From DASQJJ01 sp035631115 (GTDB taxonomy: Bacteria > Patescibacteriota > Microgenomatia > Levybacterales > UBA12049): a stretch of DNA of 5,902 nucleotides. Within the stretch, counting starts at the first letter, position 1, and each line of letters begins with the position of its first letter. Where the stretch lies: the NCBI GenBank assembly GCA_035631115.1, contig DASQJJ010000015.1, positions 1 through 5,902 of the forward strand, given 5' to 3'. Below, piece after piece: positions 5,705 through 5,902 of this stretch. The notes under the pieces were generated by a model, which was given only the letters and a program-made list of their open reading frames with translations, was not told where the DNA came from and did not search any database. The position numbers and the translations under genes were made by a program.

Positions 5705-5902
5705 ATGGAGAGTGGGTTAACAACAGCAGAGGCACGAAATGCACAACAACGTTATGGAAAAAATGAGATACCAGGCAAGGCAAGTATTTCCCCCATTCAC
5801 CTTCTTATCTCTCAATTTCCAACAAGTATTAATGCGCTTTTATTTGCTGCTGCTCTTTTTTCTTTCTTCCTCAACAACACGCTTGATGGTGTATTTATTC
5901 TT
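5705..5902 (+). CDS. P-type cation-transporting ATPase, N-terminal part (runs off right edge)
   Basis: Sixty-six codons are visible before the window ends. Residues 3-22 (SGLTTAEARNAQQRYGKNEI) match the Cation_ATPase_N pattern G-L-[ST]-x-x-E-A-x(5-6)-[YF]-G-x-N, found in P-type ATPases of the Ca2+/Mg2+ and related P2/P3 groups. A hydrophobic stretch at about 42-56 (INALLFAAALFSFFL) is the first membrane helix, preceded by the usual amphipathic segment (PIHLLISQF). The DKTGT phosphorylation site, ion-binding helices and nucleotide domain lie outside the window, so the transported ion cannot be assigned. The start is taken as ATG 5705 because TATAAT ends 6 nt before it. An in-frame ATG at 5669 would add 12 residues (MYVEKNNTYNKI) and cannot be excluded. 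It is divergent from the NUDIX-like gene. Confidence 0.88.
   Translation, partial: MESGLTTAEARNAQQRYGKNEIPGKASISPIHLLISQFPTSINALLFAAALFSFFLNNTLDGVFIL

Overview
The window is a dense, AT-rich bacterial housekeeping segment. No intergenic gap exceeds about 80 bp, so no stretch over 300 bases lacks a gene. I see no rRNA, tRNA, insertion sequence, CRISPR array, phage gene or intrinsic terminator. The style (very compact genes, absence of Shine-Dalgarno sequences, promoters sitting directly on start codons, purA-purB without de novo purine genes nearby, a ComM/YifB protein) fits a small-genome bacterium such as a member of Patescibacteria/CPR. That assignment is an inference from style and cannot be proven here. 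TAA and TGA both appear to act as stops.

Layout: (1) 1-601, minus strand, the N-terminal 200 codons of DNA primase DnaG, running off the left edge. (2) 602-659, a 58-bp divergent promoter region serving dnaG and purA. (3) 660-1931 purA and 1931-3334 purB, plus strand, overlapping by one base; together they convert IMP to AMP. (4) 3370-3618, a small unrecognised 82-residue protein with its own near-consensus promoter, whose -35 overlaps the purB stop codon. (5) 3662-5185, a ComM/YifB-type AAA+ ATPase. (6) 5186-5626, minus strand, a NUDIX-like protein lacking the catalytic NUDIX box; its stop codon directly abuts that of comM. (7) 5627-5704, a second divergent promoter region. (8) 5705-5902, the N-terminus of a P-type cation ATPase, running off the right edge.

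The most notable signal is regulatory. A recognisable -10 hexamer lies only 6-9 nt before the start codon of five genes (dnaG, purA, comM, the NUDIX-like gene and the ATPase), and 12 nt before that of the small ORF. This predicts leaderless or nearly leaderless mRNAs as the default here. purA would then be a leaderless message starting on UUG, which is unusual. Apart from that, the gene content is conventional and I found no new multi-gene system. The most interesting proteins are the degenerate NUDIX-like protein and the small orphan ORF after purB.
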